The notes: generated by a model from the letters alone, not told the origin. DNA of 34,144 bases from Helicobacteraceae bacterium 4484_230 (GCA_002085085.1 MZGN01000006.1:1-34144), one strand, 5' to 3'; counted from the first letter of the stretch, positions 1-9,874 are shown. Made by a program: numbers and translations.

Positions 1-633
1 AATACCGAATTTGTCGAAGGCTTCTATGCTGCAGGTGAATGTTCATGTGTCAGCGTCCACGGTGCCAACCGTCTTGGAGCCAATTCGGTTCTTGAAGCAC
101 TTCTGTTTGGCCGGTATGTAGGCAAGACAATGGTGGAAGATGTTGACAAAATCGAACTTAAAACTGCTACGCAGGCCGATGCCCAACGCATGCTTGAAGA
201 AGTTGAGTGGGTATTGACAAATAACGGACAGGAGAGTGTTCCTCGGCTGCGTGACGAACTACAGCAGAGTATGACGGATAATTCCGGCGTCTTCAGAACC
301 AAAGAGACTCTGACAAAACAGATGGAGATACTCAAAGACCTTCGTGAACGATACAAAAATATCCGCATAGAAGATAAATCCAACATATTCAACACCGACC
401 TTCAGGAAGCCTTGGAGCTTGGTCATATGCTGGACTTTTCACTTTTCATAACCAAGAGTGCCCTTTCACGCGAAGAGAGCCGTGGAGCACACTATCGTGA
501 AGATTTTCCACAACGCGACGACAAGAAATTTTTGCACCACACTATGGCCTACATGGATGAAGAGGGCAATATAACTCTTGATAAAATGGATGTCGTTCTC
601 GGCAAGCATGAGCTTAAAGCAAGAAACTATTAA
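1..633 (+). CDS. sdhA: Succinate dehydrogenase/methylmenaquinol:fumarate reductase flavoprotein subunit, C-terminal part (5' truncated by window edge)
   Basis: Frame 1 is open from base 1: NTEFVEGFYAAGECSCVSVHGANRLGANSVLEALLFGRYVGK... then SREESRGAHYREDFPQRDD, both typical of SdhA/FrdA C-terminal regions; followed by sdhB and sdhE. Confidence 0.92.
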   Translation, partial: NTEFVEGFYAAGECSCVSVHGANRLGANSVLEALLFGRYVGKTMVEDVDKIELKTATQADAQRMLEEVEWVLTNNGQESVPRLRDELQQSMTDNSGVFRTKETLTKQMEILKDLRERYKNIRIEDKSNIFNTDLQEALELGHMLDFSLFITKSALSREESRGAHYREDFPQRDDKKFLHHTMAYMDEEGNITLDKMDVVLGKHELKARNY

Positions 634-642
634 GGAGCCGAT

Positions 643-1623
643 GTGAGTGAGACAATAACAACAAAAAAAGTTACTTTTAAAGTCTTCCGCTTCAATGCGG
701 AGACTGACTATCTTCCTTATTACAATGAATATAAAATGGATGTCACGTCGGAAGAGGTGGTACTTGACATCCTTAACCGTATCAAATGGGATCATGACGG
801 AAGTTTTTCATACCGCAGAAGCTGCAGACATGGTATCTGCGGAGCCTGTGCGGTAACAGTAAACGGACGTGCAACGCTCGCATGTAAAGAGAATCTGCAT
901 GGACTGATGGATCTTTTCGGAGACGAACTTACCATCGAACCGCAGAGTGTCAAACGTGCTGTCAAAGATATGATAATCGACAAATCAGATTTCTGGGAAA
1001 AGCATGACCAGATACAGCCTTATCTTATCAGCCATATCGAAGAGCACCCGGAAATGGAGTGTGCCGTTTCACCCGAAGAGTCTGAACAGCTTCTTGAAGC
1101 AGACCTTTGCATACAGTGCGGTGCCTGCCACTACGCATGTCCAGTCGTTGAAGTCAATGAAGACTACATCGGTCCTGCCGCTTTCGTAAAAGCATACCGT
1201 TTTGAGGCAGATGTACGGGATGAGGCCCATGTCGCCAGACTTGAAACTGTTAGTGCCCCTTCACAGGGTGTCTGGGACTGTGTCAAATGCTTTGAGTGTG
1301 CAGAAGCATGCCCGAAAGATATCAACCCGATCGAAAAGATCACAAAACTGCACAATATGCTCTTTGAAGAGCGCGTCTTTAAAAATCCTGTTGCTGAACG
1401 TCATGCAGTCGGTTTCCAGCACTCTATCGCGAGACACGGTCTGTTGGATGAAGGTGAACTGGTTCGGTATTCAGAAGGCAATATAGGCGTTCTCAAACAT
1501 GTTCCGGTAGCAATCAAAATGTATAAAAAAGGCAAAATAGTACTGCCTTGGAATATGCCAAAATCCGACAAGCTTGACGAGATCAAAAAGCTTATCGAAT
1601 CATCATCGACATCGAACTATTAA
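643..1623 (+). CDS. sdhB: Succinate dehydrogenase/methylmenaquinol:fumarate reductase iron-sulfur subunit (MfrB-type)
   Basis: 326 aa; 2Fe-2S motif SCRHGICGACAVTVNGRATLAC and two CxxCxxCxxxCP motifs (CIQCGACHYACP, CVKCFECAEACP). GTG start at 643. Confidence 0.93.
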   Translation: MSETITTKKVTFKVFRFNAETDYLPYYNEYKMDVTSEEVVLDILNRIKWDHDGSFSYRRSCRHGICGACAVTVNGRATLACKENLHGLMDLFGDELTIEPQSVKRAVKDMIIDKSDFWEKHDQIQPYLISHIEEHPEMECAVSPEESEQLLEADLCIQCGACHYACPVVEVNEDYIGPAAFVKAYRFEADVRDEAHVARLETVSAPSQGVWDCVKCFECAEACPKDINPIEKITKLHNMLFEERVFKNPVAERHAVGFQHSIARHGLLDEGELVRYSEGNIGVLKHVPVAIKMYKKGKIVLPWNMPKSDKLDEIKKLIESSSTSNY

Positions 1624-1634
1624 GGAGCGCCGAC

Positions 1635-2522
1635 ATGGGAAAACTACAATACGCACTATTTACCGGATGTACGGCGAAAGAGAGTACGCCGGAACAGCTT
1701 AAATCTACCTACGCAGTTGCTGAAAAACTGGGTATAGAACTGATTGAGCTTAGCGAAGCCAGCTGTTGCGGTGCTTCACACCTGCAGGATTACGATGACT
1801 TTCTGTCACTTGTTCTAAATGCCAGAAATATCTGCTATGCAGAGTCCAGAAACATGACTATGGTAACGATCTGCAACACCTGTCAGCTGAACACGGCTAT
1901 GACTAAGCACAGACTCGACAATGATCCTGAGCTGAAAGCACGCGTCAATGAAAAACTTGCAGAAGTAGGACTGGAGTACAAAGGTACATCACAGATCACC
2001 CACTTTCTGTATGCAATAATAGACGACTTTGGGCTTGATAAAATAAAAGAGATGGTTGTAACACCTCTTAGTAAATTCAACATAGCGCCATTTTACGGAT
2101 GCCACAATATCCGCCCTTCCGAACTTCAGAACGAATCACACAAGAATCCGGAAAATCCGTATGTGCCTACATCCCTCGATGATCTTATCATCGCATGCGG
2201 CGGTGTTAATGTGGATTATGAAGAGAAGAACAAATGCTGCGGCTTCCATGTTGAGCTTCAGGCTCCAAAAACTGCGGCAATTCTTACCGGTAATGCCCTT
2301 AAAGGTGCCATTGACCAGAATGCAGACTTGATGGTCACTCCGTGCCCTCTGTGCCATTTGAAACTTGATACCCAGTACGGACATGCCTCTCATGCGGTAG
2401 GACGCGATGTAAAGATGCCTATACTTCATATGCAGCAGATGGTCGGCCTTGCCCTTGGCTGTACACCGGACGAACTGGGACTTGAACATAACCTGTACGG
2501 CAAAGTACCCTTCCCGGCCTGA
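1635..2522 (+). CDS. sdhE: CCG-domain (HdrB-like) subunit of the SdhABE/MfrABE complex
   Basis: 295 aa with two cysteine-rich CCG domains: SCCGASH...CNTCQ and YGCHNIRP...KCCGFHVE...CPLCH; directly downstream of sdhB. Confidence 0.9.
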   Translation: MGKLQYALFTGCTAKESTPEQLKSTYAVAEKLGIELIELSEASCCGASHLQDYDDFLSLVLNARNICYAESRNMTMVTICNTCQLNTAMTKHRLDNDPELKARVNEKLAEVGLEYKGTSQITHFLYAIIDDFGLDKIKEMVVTPLSKFNIAPFYGCHNIRPSELQNESHKNPENPYVPTSLDDLIIACGGVNVDYEEKNKCCGFHVELQAPKTAAILTGNALKGAIDQNADLMVTPCPLCHLKLDTQYGHASHAVGRDVKMPILHMQQMVGLALGCTPDELGLEHNLYGKVPFPA

Positions 2523-2530
2523 CAGCCGGG
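2513..2530 (+). terminator. GC-rich hairpin spanning the sdhE stop codon (possible attenuator/processing site)
   Basis: CCCGGC-CTGACA-GCCGGG: perfect 6-bp stem with the TGA stop in the loop; no clear T-run follows. Confidence 0.35.
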
Positions 2531-2549
2531 ATCTTCCGAACATATAATC

Positions 2550-3326
2550 ATGTCTGACTCAACAGAAATCATATCATGGAATGTAAACGGCATACGTGCT
2601 ATTGCAAACAAAAAAGCACTTGAATGGATAGATGAACGCCAACCTGACATTCTCTGTCTTCAGGAGATAAAAGCATCGGCTTCACAGTTTCCGGACAATC
2701 TGTTCGATACGGAATATTCCGAACTGACCATAAACAGCGGTGAGCGAAAAGGATATTCCGGTACGGCTGTTTTTTCCCATCTAATACCTGAATCAACCGA
2801 CTACTGCCTCTCCATAGACAGACTGCATGAAGGAAGAATTATACAGCACAACTATGATGACTTCATTCTCTTTAATGTCTATTTTCCCAATGGCCAGAAA
2901 GATGAGGAGAGGCTTTCATATAAAATGGAATTTTATAACAAGTTTCTAAACTGTTGCGATTCACTACGTGAAGACGGACACTCCATCGTCATATGTGGCG
3001 ACATCAATACTGCACACAAAGAGATAGATCTGAAAAATCCAAAATCAAACTCAAAGACATCAGGCTTCCTGCCCGAAGAGCGCGCATGGATAGACAAACT
3101 GATAGAGCATGGCTATATCGACACCTTCCGTTATGTCCACGGTGATATAGAAGATGAATACAGCTGGTGGAGTTATCGCTTTAGTGCACGTACAAAAAAT
3201 GTGGGCTGGCGAATAGACTATTTTTTTATTTCAGACGATCTTGCCGAGTATCTTGAAGATGCATTCATATTACAAAATATCAATGGTTCAGACCACTGTC
3301 CGGTAGGAATTCGTCTAAATATTTAA
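2550..3326 (+). CDS. xth: Exodeoxyribonuclease III
   Basis: 258 aa; IISWNVNGIRAIANKKALEWI, ILCLQEIKA, ICGDINTAHKEIDL, WRIDYFFIS, GSDHCPVGI are ExoIII/AP-endonuclease signatures. Confidence 0.93.
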   Translation: MSDSTEIISWNVNGIRAIANKKALEWIDERQPDILCLQEIKASASQFPDNLFDTEYSELTINSGERKGYSGTAVFSHLIPESTDYCLSIDRLHEGRIIQHNYDDFILFNVYFPNGQKDEERLSYKMEFYNKFLNCCDSLREDGHSIVICGDINTAHKEIDLKNPKSNSKTSGFLPEERAWIDKLIEHGYIDTFRYVHGDIEDEYSWWSYRFSARTKNVGWRIDYFFISDDLAEYLEDAFILQNINGSDHCPVGIRLNI

Positions 3327-3437
3327 TACCTGCCGGCCAACTCTGCAGAAAAGCCCCTGATCTAGAGCTCCCCTTAAGCATATAAGACTAAAATATCTAT
3401 AGCACACCTAATAAATATAAAAACTAAAAGGACATTT

Positions 3438-4958
3438 ATGACAGATCATCGTGCAAGTGGTATTCTGCTGCATCCAACATCTCTTCCCTCCTCCTGGGGT
3501 ATCGGTGATTTCGGTCCTTCTGCGAGAAATTTCATTGATTTTTTATCATCATGCGGACAGAGCGTATGGCAGATGCTTCCTATAGGACCGACAGGCTACG
3601 GTGACTCTCCGTACCAGTCGCTCTCGGCTTTTGCAGGAAACCCTATGCTTATCAGTCCGGATATTCTTTTTAAAGAAGGATTGCTCTCAGAAAGCGATCT
3701 TGAGAATATCGATTTTTCCAGAGACAGTGTCGACTATGCAAATGTCATTCACTGGAAACAGAAACTTTTATCAAAAGCATACAGAAATCATGTTGAGGCC
3801 CCTGAAGCAAAACTTGAACATGAATATAAAGCCTTTGCAAAAAAACATGCTTCATGGCTTGACGATTATGCGCTTTTTGCGGCACTGAAAGAGCATTTTG
3901 ACCTAAAGCCGTGGACAGAATGGCCTGAAGAACTGATAAAGCGTAGAGCAAAAGCTCTGAAAAAATTCTCTATAAAATTAAAAGATCTCATAGACGAACA
4001 CCGCTTTGTACAGTTTCTCTTTTTTAAACAGTGGGATGATCTTCACGAATATGCCAGGTTAAAACATATCAGTATTATTGGCGACATACCCATTTTCCTT
4101 GCTCATGACTCCAGTGACGTCTGGAGCCACCAGGAGTGGTTTTTTCTTGACGAAGACGGCTACCCTACTGTTATAGCTGGAGTACCGCCGGATTACTTCA
4201 GTGCTACCGGGCAGCGTTGGGGTAACCCTATATATAATTGGAACAGGTTGGAAAAAGATGGGTACTCATTCTGGATAGAACGCATTAGACTGCTTTCAGA
4301 AATATTTGACATCATCCGCATAGACCACTTCAGGGGATTTGCCGGATACTGGGAGATACCGGCTTCAGAAGAGACTGCAATCAACGGGGAGTGGAAAAAG
4401 GGACCCGGCGCCAAACTTTTTCACTGCATTAACAATGCAATAGACGGCGAATTAAATATTATTGCCGAAGATCTTGGCATTATAACTGACGATGTCACTG
4501 CACTTATCGATGAGCTTGGCTATCCGGGTATGGCCGTTCTTCAATTTGGATTTGAATCCATGAACGGCAGTGATGAGACATCCTTTCTTCCACACAATCT
4601 CCGTAAAAACCAGGTTGTCTACACTGCCACTCACGATAATGACACGACCGTCGGATGGTGGAACAAGCAGAGTGATGATATACAGGATTTTACCAGACGC
4701 TATCTCAGTACAGATGCCATGACGATACACCGTGATTTTATGCGGGCTGCACTCTCATCTGTCTGTAAACTGGCAATATTTCCAATGCAGGATCTGCTTG
4801 GGCTTGGAAGCGAAGCATGTATGAACCGCCCGGGAACAGCCAGCGGAAACTGGCAGTGGCGTTTTACAGAAAAGATGTTGACGGAAACTGTTAAAGAAGA
4901 CCTGATTGAAATGACACGGCTCTACGGTAGAGAGCCGACACATCTCTTAAAAAGCTAA
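3438..4958 (+). CDS. malQ: 4-alpha-glucanotransferase (amylomaltase)
   Basis: 506 aa; RASGILLHPTSLPSSWGIGDFG, QMLPIGPTGYGDSPYQSLSAFAGNP, IRIDHFRGFAGYWEIP, IIAEDLGIIT, YTATHDNDTT. Confidence 0.94.
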   Translation: MTDHRASGILLHPTSLPSSWGIGDFGPSARNFIDFLSSCGQSVWQMLPIGPTGYGDSPYQSLSAFAGNPMLISPDILFKEGLLSESDLENIDFSRDSVDYANVIHWKQKLLSKAYRNHVEAPEAKLEHEYKAFAKKHASWLDDYALFAALKEHFDLKPWTEWPEELIKRRAKALKKFSIKLKDLIDEHRFVQFLFFKQWDDLHEYARLKHISIIGDIPIFLAHDSSDVWSHQEWFFLDEDGYPTVIAGVPPDYFSATGQRWGNPIYNWNRLEKDGYSFWIERIRLLSEIFDIIRIDHFRGFAGYWEIPASEETAINGEWKKGPGAKLFHCINNAIDGELNIIAEDLGIITDDVTALIDELGYPGMAVLQFGFESMNGSDETSFLPHNLRKNQVVYTATHDNDTTVGWWNKQSDDIQDFTRRYLSTDAMTIHRDFMRAALSSVCKLAIFPMQDLLGLGSEACMNRPGTASGNWQWRFTEKMLTETVKEDLIEMTRLYGREPTHLLKS

Positions 4959-4962
4959 AAGG

Positions 4963-6192
4963 CTATATGAACGATACGGAGACTCTGTGCCTATCATCAA
5001 TACCAAGTTCTTTTTTATCGGCAATGCCGGCAGAAAGCACAACAAGCTCAGCAAGCGTCACTATCGGCATAGGAATCTCTCTTCCAACCGCATTTTGACA
5101 CTTGCTGCCCAGTTGATCAAACATTTCGAAAGCTTCATCCGAATCTACGACAAGAATATCTGCAGAGTTGTCAAATGCATCCACAAGTATATTTCCGGCT
5201 TTTTTATAGGCTATCTCCGGTGCATTATCTTTAATCCCAAAGCCGCACGCCCTGTCACTTAGATCAAAATCCACAATACCTCCGCCAACTGCCTTTATAA
5301 CACTTCCAGCGCACTCATATGTACTCTTATCGGCTCTGCTTCCGCAATAAAAAGCAATATTGAAATCCTTAAACGGATGCTTTACGGCATCGGCAACAGT
5401 TTCAACGCCTATCTTTGAAATTAGATCAAGAGCGTCCTCTGGTTCATGCTCGGCATTGAAATGGGATGAGAGAATTTTTAAAGCAGGATCTTCCTGTTTC
5501 TCTTTTTTACCAGGCAGGACATTTTTGCACTTATCCATAATAAATTTGACCGGTGCCATCTGCTCGGTATTTACCAGCAAATTCTCTTCTATCAGCTGTT
5601 TCAGCTCATCGATGATTTCGCTTATATCTACCGAGGGGTATTGATTGTTTTCATATTCATAAAGCCCGATACCGTTCTTTTCGTCCGAGATAATCTCAAG
5701 TATCTCTTTTTTATGCTCGCTGCCGTTCTTTATAAGACGGTGTGCCAGAACAAAAAGAGAGTCGCCGAAATAGTCTCTGTTGTATTTGAGTGTTTCTGAA
5801 GCATAGTATGTCGCATAAAGCGTTCTGTAGAACTTCAAATCATCTTCACTGCAAAAGGCACTGAGGTTCTCATACTTTTGCATAAAATCGTCATCATTGA
5901 AACGCAGACAGTTTGTAGATCTGTAGATGGATGCAGGCTCTATCTTTATTCTGTTTCCAAATACTTCTACGATTTCCGACAGCTTTATTCTTGCATCAAG
6001 AAGCTTTGAATTTATCTGCACTATCGTCTTTATTTTTGGGTATTCAAAAGTCGGTTCCATCTCCTGAACACTCTTAAGCAGATCTTTTATATTTTTTGAT
6101 CCGTCTATTTCCAGATCAAAGGATCTGTAAAAAGGCAGATAATCCAGTTTTGAATCAAAAAAATAGAGTTCGGCATTTATTTCAACATTCAT
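4963..6192 (-). CDS. Putative cluster-less SdhB-SdhE fusion-like protein, unknown function
   Basis: 409 aa. Residues about 1-230 align by eye to SdhB of this window without its cysteine motifs; residues about 267-400 align to the second CCG domain of SdhE (FNIAFYCGSRADKSTYECAGSVI...RACGFGIKDN...SADILVVDSDEAF). Located 109 bp downstream of frdB on the same strand. Confidence 0.85.
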   Translation of the reverse strand: MNVEINAELYFFDSKLDYLPFYRSFDLEIDGSKNIKDLLKSVQEMEPTFEYPKIKTIVQINSKLLDARIKLSEIVEVFGNRIKIEPASIYRSTNCLRFNDDDFMQKYENLSAFCSEDDLKFYRTLYATYYASETLKYNRDYFGDSLFVLAHRLIKNGSEHKKEILEIISDEKNGIGLYEYENNQYPSVDISEIIDELKQLIEENLLVNTEQMAPVKFIMDKCKNVLPGKKEKQEDPALKILSSHFNAEHEPEDALDLISKIGVETVADAVKHPFKDFNIAFYCGSRADKSTYECAGSVIKAVGGGIVDFDLSDRACGFGIKDNAPEIAYKKAGNILVDAFDNSADILVVDSDEAFEMFDQLGSKCQNAVGREIPMPIVTLAELVVLSAGIADKKELGIDDRHRVSVSFI

Positions 6193-6301
6193 AATATTCC
6201 CATCCTCTTTTATAGTAAAGCACCTATGGTATTTTGCCTAATTTTACAACTCGTTCTTATATTTTCTACTTAAGACATATGTACCGAACTATATCATCGG
6301 T

Positions 6302-7051
6302 CTACTTCCCTATCTCAACCATTTTTCTGCGCAGATATGCTATCTTGGACTGCAATGGAAGATCTTTGGGGCATACATCCTCGCAGCCCAGAAGTGTCAT
6401 ACAGCCAAACACACCATCTTCATCACCGACCAATTCATAATAATCCTTATTACTTCTTTTATCACGAGGGTCAAGCTGATAACGGGCTATCTTGTTCATC
6501 CCGACGGCACCGACAAAATTCTCACGCATCTGAATGGTACCACACCCTGCAACACAGCAGCCACACTCCACACAGCGGTCAAGTTCATATATTTCTTCAG
6601 CAAGCTCAGGCTCCATGCGTTCTTCAAGCTTATGTACATCTATCTCTTCCTGGGCATGTATCCAGGTCTCAAGCCTTTCATTTAAACCACGCATCCACCT
6701 GCCGGTATAGATCGAAAGGTCACCGATCAGCTCAAAAAACGGCAGAGGGGCTAGCATGATCTCAGGGTCCAGTTTGGCTGTCAGCGTCCTGCACGCCAAT
6801 CCGGGACGGCCGTTTATAAGCATTGCACAACTACCACAAATACCCGCACGACAGACAAAATCAAATTTCAAAGAAGCATCATAATGCTCGCGAATATCAT
6901 TAAGTACAATAAAAAGTGTCATACCTGGAGCTTCTTCGATCTCGAAAGTCTCTATGTGCGGCTTGTCGCCTTTTACATGAGGATCATATTTTAATATACT
7001 TATTTTAAGCAGTCTTGCTTTTTTATTTTCCACTTTTTGCTCCTTTATCAT
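6302..7051 (-). CDS. frdB: Fumarate reductase iron-sulfur subunit
   Basis: 249 aa; [21 protein letters not shown] (2Fe-2S), [11 protein letters not shown] (4Fe-4S), [16 protein letters not shown] (3Fe-4S type). Confidence 0.95.
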   Translation of the reverse strand: MIKEQKVENKKARLLKISILKYDPHVKGDKPHIETFEIEEAPGMTLFIVLNDIREHYDASLKFDFVCRAGICGSCAMLINGRPGLACRTLTAKLDPEIMLAPLPFFELIGDLSIYTGRWMRGLNERLETWIHAQEEIDVHKLEERMEPELAEEIYELDRCVECGCCVAGCGTIQMRENFVGAVGMNKIARYQLDPRDKRSNKDYYELVGDEDGVFGCMTLLGCEDVCPKDLPLQSKIAYLRRKMVEIGK

Positions 7052-9039
7052 ATAAGAGGTTCATTCAGGCGTTCATTTCTTCCGCGGTACTTTTCTGGAA
7101 GAAGCTCTTCATAGTGCATCAGCGCACGCTGCACTTCAAAACGGTCAAGCCCCTCTTCTTCCACCTCTACACGTATCTGATCGACCTGCCTCTGGCGTAT
7201 CTCGCTCTTTGGGTGGCGGATCGTCATATCTTTGCCGTATCCACGAAACCCGGGAGGAAGCTCCATCGTATCGATATCTATCTCTTCGTAACTTACAGTT
7301 GGCATTGTCTTGTCCGGATCGTCCCATCTCATAATGGTTCTTTTAAGCCACTCTTTGTCATTACGCTCAGGGTAGTCCTCACGGGCATGTGCACCACGGC
7401 TCTCCGTGCGCAAAAGCGCACCGTATGCCACTGTCAAAGCAACTTTTATCATTCTTTTTGTTCTGTATGCATTTACCAGAGCAGGGTTCGCGGCCAGTGA
7501 TTTTGATCTGAATACCTCTATGTTGTGGCTCCTGAAAAGCAGCTGCTCCAGCTCTTCTACCGCCTTTTTGAGATCTTTGCCGTTACGGAAGATCCCGACT
7601 TTTTCCATCATGATCTTTTCCATTGCGCGCCGAAGCACATAAGCATCTTCACCGTTCTTGTTGTGAATAAATCGCTCAAGTCTCTGCTGCTGGTCATTGA
7701 CAAAATGCTCGATCACGGAAGTGTGTATGTTAATACTGCTCTCTTCACTGTCGCAAAAATCTGAAATATACTCGGCAACCAGCATTCCCGATACAACTGT
7801 TTCGCTTACAGAGTTTCCTCCCAGGCGGTTAAAACCGTGCATATCCCAGCAAGCGGCCTCTCCACATGCATACAGACCTTTAAGTGTCTGTGATTCACCT
7901 GTATATTTTGTACGGATACCGCCCATCGAGTAGTGTTGTGTCGGGCGGACAGGGATCCACTCTTTGGCAGGATCTATCCCCAAAAAGTTCTCACAGATCT
8001 CTTTTACTTCACGAAGGTTTTTCTCTATATGCTCACGTCCCAGTATCGTAATATCAAGCCAGAGATGATCTCCGTAGCGAGACGGCACCCCTTTTCCCTT
8101 TCTTATATGTTCTGTCATTCTTCTGGATACAACATCACGTGAGGCAAGCTCCTTTTTCTCCGGTTCATAATCCGGCATGAAACGGTAACCGTCTACATCA
8201 CGCAGAACACCTCCGTCTCCACGACACCCTTCAGTAGTCAAAATACCTACAGGAACGATGGCTGTAGGGTGAAACTGGATCGCCTCCATGTTTCCCAGTG
8301 TGGCAACCCCGGTTTCAAGTGCAATAGCCTGCCCCATACCCTGGCAGATAACGGCATTTGTAGATACACTGTATATTCTTCCGTATCCGCCGGTCGCTAT
8401 CGTCGTTGCTTTGGCTATGTAAGCAACCAACTCACCTGTCATCAGGTTGCGTGCCACGGCACCGTAACAGCGCTTGTTTTCATGTATAAGCGCGATCGCT
8501 TCGAGCCGCTCATGCACCTCTATCCTGTCTTCATGTGCTTTGTTATCCATTGCAAAAAGCATACTGTGACCGGTACCGTCCGAGGTGTAGCAGGTACGCC
8601 ACTTCTTGGTTCCACCAAAGTCCCGTGCGGTAATCAGCCCGTGTGCTTCGCTTTTTTCATTTATAGTTACTTTCTGTGCATTGATGATGGCAGTATGGTC
8701 ACCCTGCCTTACCCTGTTCCACGGCACACCCCATGCAGCCAGTTCACGGATCGCTTTTGGGGCGGTATTTACAAACATACGCACCACTTTCTGATCCGCA
8801 CCCCAGTCACTGCCTTTTACAGTATCTTCAAAATGGATATCTTCATTGTCGCCTTCACCCATTCTGCAGTTACCCAAACTTGCCTGCATCCCGCCCTGAG
8901 CAGCGGCGGAGTGTGAACGTTTCGGCGGAACCAGTGTTAACACAACTACATCGTGTCCGCGTTCCTTGACTCCGGTAGCAGTACGAAGCCCTGCAAGACC
9001 TCCACCTATAACCAATACATCTGTATAAATAATATTCAT
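7048..9039 (-). CDS. frdA: Fumarate reductase flavoprotein subunit
   Basis: 663 aa; [15 protein letters not shown]-binding, [14 protein letters not shown] flavinylation region, [36 protein letters not shown]; overlaps frdB by 4 bp. Confidence 0.95.
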   Translation of the reverse strand: MNIIYTDVLVIGGGLAGLRTATGVKERGHDVVVLTLVPPKRSHSAAAQGGMQASLGNCRMGEGDNEDIHFEDTVKGSDWGADQKVVRMFVNTAPKAIRELAAWGVPWNRVRQGDHTAIINAQKVTINEKSEAHGLITARDFGGTKKWRTCYTSDGTGHSMLFAMDNKAHEDRIEVHERLEAIALIHENKRCYGAVARNLMTGELVAYIAKATTIATGGYGRIYSVSTNAVICQGMGQAIALETGVATLGNMEAIQFHPTAIVPVGILTTEGCRGDGGVLRDVDGYRFMPDYEPEKKELASRDVVSRRMTEHIRKGKGVPSRYGDHLWLDITILGREHIEKNLREVKEICENFLGIDPAKEWIPVRPTQHYSMGGIRTKYTGESQTLKGLYACGEAACWDMHGFNRLGGNSVSETVVSGMLVAEYISDFCDSEESSINIHTSVIEHFVNDQQQRLERFIHNKNGEDAYVLRRAMEKIMMEKVGIFRNGKDLKKAVEELEQLLFRSHNIEVFRSKSLAANPALVNAYRTKRMIKVALTVAYGALLRTESRGAHAREDYPERNDKEWLKRTIMRWDDPDKTMPTVSYEEIDIDTMELPPGFRGYGKDMTIRHPKSEIRQRQVDQIRVEVEEEGLDRFEVQRALMHYEELLPEKYRGRNERLNEPLI

Positions 9040-9782
9040 TTTTGCACCTGCTTACCTGCATGCTCGACAGAGTGATAGCGCTCACCGACATGACCCTGAT
9101 GTTCAAACCCTATTTTCATATATGTTGCAATACTCAACAGCCCAAGCGTCATAAAAAAAGCTATAAAACCATACTGGAACTTTTTCAGGATCTGTCGGCT
9201 CTTTTTTGCATTTTTACCTTCAAACCAGCCCCACTTGAGACATAAGCGGTATGAGCCGATACCGGCATGCAATATAACCGCTATCAACAGCAGTAAAAAC
9301 AACGGCCACATCCATTCTGATACCATTCTGTCCGATGAAGCATAAGGGCCAATATCCCCGGGTTGACTCATAACGATATAGAGATGAACCGAACCCAGGA
9401 AAAACATCACAAAACCTGTAACTATCTGGATGAACCATGTTGACGTATCCGTATGCCTGAATGATTTCATATGGTTTCGAAATATTCTGTACTGTCTATA
9501 ATTTGAAGGGAACTTCCTTATGGCAACCAGCGCATGAAGGATAAAAACGGCAAAAATAAAAAAGCCCAACACTGCAATAAGAAACGGGTATCTCTCACCC
9601 AGGAAATAGTATCCCTCAAAAAATACGGTCATCGCATACATAGACTCTTTGCCAAAAAGAATACTGGATTCAAAAAACATATGAGCCCAGATAAACAGCG
9701 CAAGTATTAAACCGGTAGCGCTCTGTATAAAATCCAGACGTGCCGGAACTTTGTTGATTTTATGATTATTTTTTGCATTCAT
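9036..9782 (-). CDS. frdC: Fumarate reductase cytochrome b subunit (diheme)
   Basis: 248 aa, five-TM protein with His positions in [27 protein letters not shown] and [11 protein letters not shown] matching the Wolinella FrdC heme ligands; overlaps frdA by 4 bp. Confidence 0.93.
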   Translation of the reverse strand: MNAKNNHKINKVPARLDFIQSATGLILALFIWAHMFFESSILFGKESMYAMTVFFEGYYFLGERYPFLIAVLGFFIFAVFILHALVAIRKFPSNYRQYRIFRNHMKSFRHTDTSTWFIQIVTGFVMFFLGSVHLYIVMSQPGDIGPYASSDRMVSEWMWPLFLLLLIAVILHAGIGSYRLCLKWGWFEGKNAKKSRQILKKFQYGFIAFFMTLGLLSIATYMKIGFEHQGHVGERYHSVEHAGKQVQK

Positions 9783-9824
9783 ATGATTATATTTTTACCC
9801 CTGGATTTTATATATAAAGACGCG

Positions 9825-9830
9825 ATTATA
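9825..9830 (-). promoter_or_regulatory. Putative -10 element for frdCAB
   Basis: TATAAT on the minus strand (ATTATA on +), about 45 bp upstream of the frdC ATG. Confidence 0.45.
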
Positions 9831-9866
9831 TCCAAAACAATATTTATACCTGTTTATGTTCATATC

Positions 9867-9874
9867 TGTATAAT
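9867..9874 (+). promoter_or_regulatory. Putative extended -10 element for the 90-aa protein/YheT unit
   Basis: TGTATAAT, 25 bp upstream of the ATG at 9900, with AGGGTGG as a possible ribosome-binding site. Confidence 0.5.

Noticed and set aside
2543-2548. TATAAT just upstream of xth
   Set aside because: Only 1 nt before the ATG, so transcription would begin inside the coding sequence; likely coincidental.
6337-6759. 140-aa His-rich ORF on the + strand
   Set aside because: Antisense to frdB; arises from the opposite-strand codon pattern.
8269-8916. 215-aa ORF on the + strand
   Set aside because: Fully antisense to the well-supported frdA; Cys/His/Phe-rich composition typical of a shadow ORF, no recognisable motif.
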